A stretch of DNA of 64,000 nucleotides from Streptomyces fildesensis. GTDB lineage: Bacteria; Actinomycetota; Actinomycetes; Streptomycetales; Streptomycetaceae. Below, piece by piece: positions 61,559 through 64,000 of this stretch. Within the stretch, counting starts at the first letter, position 1, and each line of letters opens with the position of its first letter. Position numbers and translations under genes: made by a program. Location: positions 496,001-560,000 of the forward strand of contig NZ_JAAIKO010000001.1 in assembly GCF_016107395.1 (NCBI RefSeq), read 5' to 3'. The notes under the pieces are model-generated. The model was not told the origin of the DNA, made no database searches, and saw only the letters and a list, made by a program, of their open reading frames with translations.

Positions 61559-62734
61559 TCAGGCTTCTGGTACGGGCAGCGCCCGTTTCTCTATCGCGGC
61601 CGCCATCACCTCGGGAAACAGGTCCGGTGTGCAGGCGAAAGCGGGGGCTCCGAGCGCGGCCAGCGCGGCCGCGTGCTCGCGGTCGTAGGACGGCGCGCCC
61701 TCGTCCGACAGCGCCAGCAGGGCCACGAACTGCACTCCCGCGCCCTTCATGGCTGCCACCCGTTTGAGCATCTCGTCCCGGATCCCGCCCTCGTAGAGAT
61801 CGCTGATGAGGACGACCACCGTGTCCGCCGGCCGGGTGATCAGGGACTGGCAGTACGCCAGAGCGCGGTTGATGTCGGTGCCGCCACCGAGTTGTGTGCC
61901 GAAGAGCACATCCACCGGATCGTCCAACTGGTCCGTCAGGTCGACCACCGCGGTGTCGAAGACGACCAGCTTGGTGTCGATGCTCCGCATCGAGGCCAGC
62001 ACGGCCCCGAACACGGAGGCGTAGACGACGGAGGCGGCCATCGAACCGGACTGGTCGATGCAGAGCACCGCATCCTTCTTCACCGCCTGCGACGCCCTGC
62101 CGTACCCGATCAGCCGCTCGGGCACGATCGTGCCGTGCTCGGGGAGGTAGTGCTTGAGGTTGGCGCGGATGGTGCGGTCCCAGTCGATGTCACGGTGCCG
62201 GGGGCGGCTGATCCGCGCGGACCGGTCGAGGGCGCCGGTCAGGGTCGCGCGGGTGCGGGTGGCGAGCTTCTTCTCCAGGTCCTCGACGACCTTGCGGACC
62301 ACGGCCCGCGCCGTCTCCTTCGTCGTCTCCGGCATCGCCTTGTTCAGCGACAGCAGCGTGCCGACGAGATGCACGTCCGCCTCGACGGCCTCCAGCATCT
62401 CCGGCTCCAGAAGCAGCGCCGCCAGCCCGAGCCGGTCGATCGCGTCCCGCTGCATCACCTGGACGACGGAGGACGGGAAGTACGTACGGATGTCGCCGAG
62501 CCACCGGGCGACCTGCGGCGCGGAGCCGCCGAGACCGGCCGTCCGGCCGGCCTTGCCGTCCGCGCCGCCGCTGTCCCCGCCGTAGAGCGCGCCGAGAGTG
62601 CGGTCCATCGCCGCGTCCCGTCCGGTGAGGTCGCGGCCGGTCCCGTCGGCGGCCCCTCCACCGAGCACCAGCCGCCAGCGGCGCAGCCGTTCATCGGCGG
62701 CCGTCGTCCCACCGGTCGTCGTGTCGTCGGTCAT
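61559..62734 (-). CDS. VWA-domain protein
   Basis: 391 aa from ATG 62734, overlapping the DUF5682 stop as ATGA. The N-terminal half is helical (R-T-Y-F-P-S-S-V-V-Q-V-M-Q-R-D-A-I). The von Willebrand A domain begins with the metal site D-Q-S-G-S-M-A-A-S (about residues 215-223), with Thr in L-G-G-G-T-D-I-N and the later Asp in L-I-S-D-L-Y-E-G-G. No signal peptide is present. VWA proteins of this kind usually work with MoxR-type AAA+ ATPases, and none is in the visible part of the operon. Confidence 0.86.
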   Translation of the reverse strand: MTDDTTTGGTTAADERLRRWRLVLGGGAADGTGRDLTGRDAAMDRTLGALYGGDSGGADGKAGRTAGLGGSAPQVARWLGDIRTYFPSSVVQVMQRDAIDRLGLAALLLEPEMLEAVEADVHLVGTLLSLNKAMPETTKETARAVVRKVVEDLEKKLATRTRATLTGALDRSARISRPRHRDIDWDRTIRANLKHYLPEHGTIVPERLIGYGRASQAVKKDAVLCIDQSGSMAASVVYASVFGAVLASMRSIDTKLVVFDTAVVDLTDQLDDPVDVLFGTQLGGGTDINRALAYCQSLITRPADTVVVLISDLYEGGIRDEMLKRVAAMKGAGVQFVALLALSDEGAPSYDREHAAALAALGAPAFACTPDLFPEVMAAAIEKRALPVPEA

Positions 62735-64000
62735 CCGTTCTCCCCCGTCGTGCCGGACCCCGTCGTGCCGGATCCCGTCGTGTCGGATCCCGTCGTGCCG
62801 GACCCCGTCGTGCCGGACCGGTCGGACCGCCCGGCATCGTCTGCGAGCCCTTCGTCCGTGTGCCCCAGCAGCAGCCGCAGCACCGGCAGTGCCGCCGCGA
62901 CCCGCTCCTCGTCGAACCCGGCGCCGAAGCCCGGCACCGCCTCCCCCGCGGCGGCCGCGGACCGGCCCGCGGAGCCGCCGCGTCTGACCAGCTCGCCGAC
63001 GGTGCGGCGGACGCCGGACTCGAACTCGCCGAACGTGCGCCGCAGCAGCGGCAGTACGTCGTTGAACGCGGCGGTCGGTACCGCGGCGAGCCAGCTGTCG
63101 ACCAGCGCGAGCAGCCGCTCGTCGTGGATGAGGAGCATGCCGCCGCCCGCGAGGAAGCCCTCCAGCCACGCCGCGGCCTCGGCCGACGGCGTCCCCGGTG
63201 ACAGGGCGAGCGCCATCAGCCGGGCGGCGGCCTCCTCGTCGAGCCGTCCGTCGTCCGTCAACAGCCGGGTGGCGCTGCCACGCAGCAGCCCCGGTATCGC
63301 CCCGTCGCGCTCGGCGATGCCCCGCAGCATCACCGCCCACCGGTCGAGGAGGCCGTCGGCCTGCAAGAGGCCGATCGCCCGGTGCGCCGCCTCGGCGTGG
63401 CCGCGCATCTCGGCGGCGCCGTCCGCGTCCAGCCCGACGCAGGCGGGCGGCAGCCCGATGCAGACCCGTTCCGCCAGCCCCTCGGCGACCTTGTGGAGCG
63501 CCGCGGAGTCCGTACCGCGCACATCGCCGTAGCGGGCGGACCGTACGAGGGCGGGCAGCGCCTGGGCGAGATGGCCGACGTCGGTCTCCAGGGCGGCGCG
63601 GTCGGCCAGCACCCGCATCACGACCGGCAGCGCGTCCGGTAGCCCCGCGACCAGGCAGCGTTCGGCGAGCGCGGTCACGTCGGCGAGTGCGGCGGCGTGC
63701 ACCGCCCCTTCCTCGGCCTTCGCCGTCGCCGCGGAGAGCAGCGTCGTGCCCCAGACCCCGGCCTCGGCGACCCGGATCGCCAGTTCCGGCTCCCAGCGCA
63801 GCCGCCAGCTCTCCCGGAACGTCCCGGTCCCGGCGCGCGAACGGACCTGCTCCCCCCAGTCGATGCCCAGCAGCCGCAGCCGGTGCAGCAGCCGGCTGCG
63901 GCCCGCGTCGGTCTCCTTGCGCAGGTCCAGTTCCAGCTCGCGTTCCAGCGCCTCGGGCTTGAGCCGGAGCCTGCGCTGCTCCCGGGTCAGATCCCTGGCC
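62731..64000 (-). CDS. DUF5682-family protein, C-terminal part (cut by window edge)
   Basis: The minus-strand frame is open from the window edge to 62731, about 422 codons, so the start lies beyond. The visible part is helical, with R-L-L-H-R-L-R-L-L-G-I-D-W-G-E, V-W-G-T-T-L-L-S-A-A-T-A-K-A-E-E and a large helical repeat region, as in the C-terminus of DUF5682 proteins. It ends with a (G-T-T-G-S)-type pentapeptide repeat. The family is found in actinobacterial operons with VWA proteins and MoxR-like ATPases; function is unknown. Confidence 0.75.
   Translation of the reverse strand, partial: ARDLTREQRRLRLKPEALERELELDLRKETDAGRSRLLHRLRLLGIDWGEQVRSRAGTGTFRESWRLRWEPELAIRVAEAGVWGTTLLSAATAKAEEGAVHAAALADVTALAERCLVAGLPDALPVVMRVLADRAALETDVGHLAQALPALVRSARYGDVRGTDSAALHKVAEGLAERVCIGLPPACVGLDADGAAEMRGHAEAAHRAIGLLQADGLLDRWAVMLRGIAERDGAIPGLLRGSATRLLTDDGRLDEEAAARLMALALSPGTPSAEAAAWLEGFLAGGGMLLIHDERLLALVDSWLAAVPTAAFNDVLPLLRRTFGEFESGVRRTVGELVRRGGSAGRSAAAAGEAVPGFGAGFDEERVAAALPVLRLLLGHTDEGLADDAGRSDRSGTTGSGTTGSDTTGSGTTGSGTTGENG
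62745..62823 (-). repeat. 15-base tandem repeat in the DUF5682 gene
   Basis: Five near-identical 15-base units (CCGTCGTGCCGGACC type on the plus strand) encode G-T-T-G-S repeats at the C-terminus. Gain or loss of units keeps the frame. Confidence 0.8.

Noticed and set aside
62745..62823. CRISPR-like short repeats
   Set aside because: The 15-base units are directly tandem without spacers and are in frame inside a coding sequence.

Overview
The window is a stretch of chromosome from a Streptomyces or very close relative. GC content is very high with strong third-position GC bias. GTG starts are common, many genes overlap as ATGA, GTGA or TAGTG, and the content is typical of the genus: SdhCDAB, a major TrpRS, a DacA-like carboxypeptidase, ECF sigma factors, MarR, TetR and MocR regulators, and G/C-rich interspersed repeats. 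As far as I recall, gene order resembles the S. coelicolor segment from about SCO4881 down to SCO4808. No tRNA, rRNA, CRISPR array, insertion sequence or prophage was seen.

Layout. 1-3118: the end of a cell-surface polymer cluster (glycosyltransferase, polysialyltransferase-type enzyme, acyltransferase). 3198-7725: FAD monooxygenase, a tiny membrane protein, a methylmalonyl-CoA mutase-type large subunit without a B12 domain, and an L,D-transpeptidase lipoprotein. 7763-15229: HEAT-repeat protein, ECF sigma factor with a membrane partner, DUF4253-like protein, secreted GH20 hexosaminidase, and a UraD-like protein that seems to start at CTG. 15486-18900: sdhCDAB. 18967-30434: XRE regulator, M4 metalloprotease, a MarR/CMD/MFS regulon, a two-component system and an MMPL transporter. 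30547-32599: a TetR-controlled operon with two identical operators. 32585-38623: phosphoesterase, DacA-like carboxypeptidase and BrkB, then PAP2-UbiA-GtrA, which with the divergent DprE1-DprE2 (38785-40989) forms a decaprenyl-phospho-arabinose pathway. 41052-48753: RNA ligase-like protein, trpS, rocD, a DMT-type membrane protein, AhpD/MocR and an unknown membrane pair. 48913-54457: mdh, folD-DUF3017, RDD protein, purN-purH. 54501-59137: membrane proteins around a repeat-rich gap, then a membrane-anchored sigma-like protein. 59269-61348: sucC-sucD. 61559-64000: VWA-DUF5682 operon, cut by the window edge.

The genes fall into a few working groups. Central metabolism: SDH, succinyl-CoA ligase and malate dehydrogenase of the TCA cycle, the mutase that would feed succinyl-CoA, and folD with purN/purH in one-carbon and purine synthesis. 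Cell envelope: GH20, L,D-transpeptidase, DacA-like protein, the DPR/DPA enzymes and the polysialyltransferase cluster. Regulation: several local regulators sit beside their probable targets with visible palindromic operators. The MarR, MFS and CMD genes appear to be transcribed as leaderless mRNAs.

The less ordinary items are a structured ~58-bp repeat present in two inverted copies 11.6 kb apart with paired stem changes, a DprE1 with Ala at the benzothiazinone-target Cys position, a likely CTG start, and regulators carrying histone-like basic tails.
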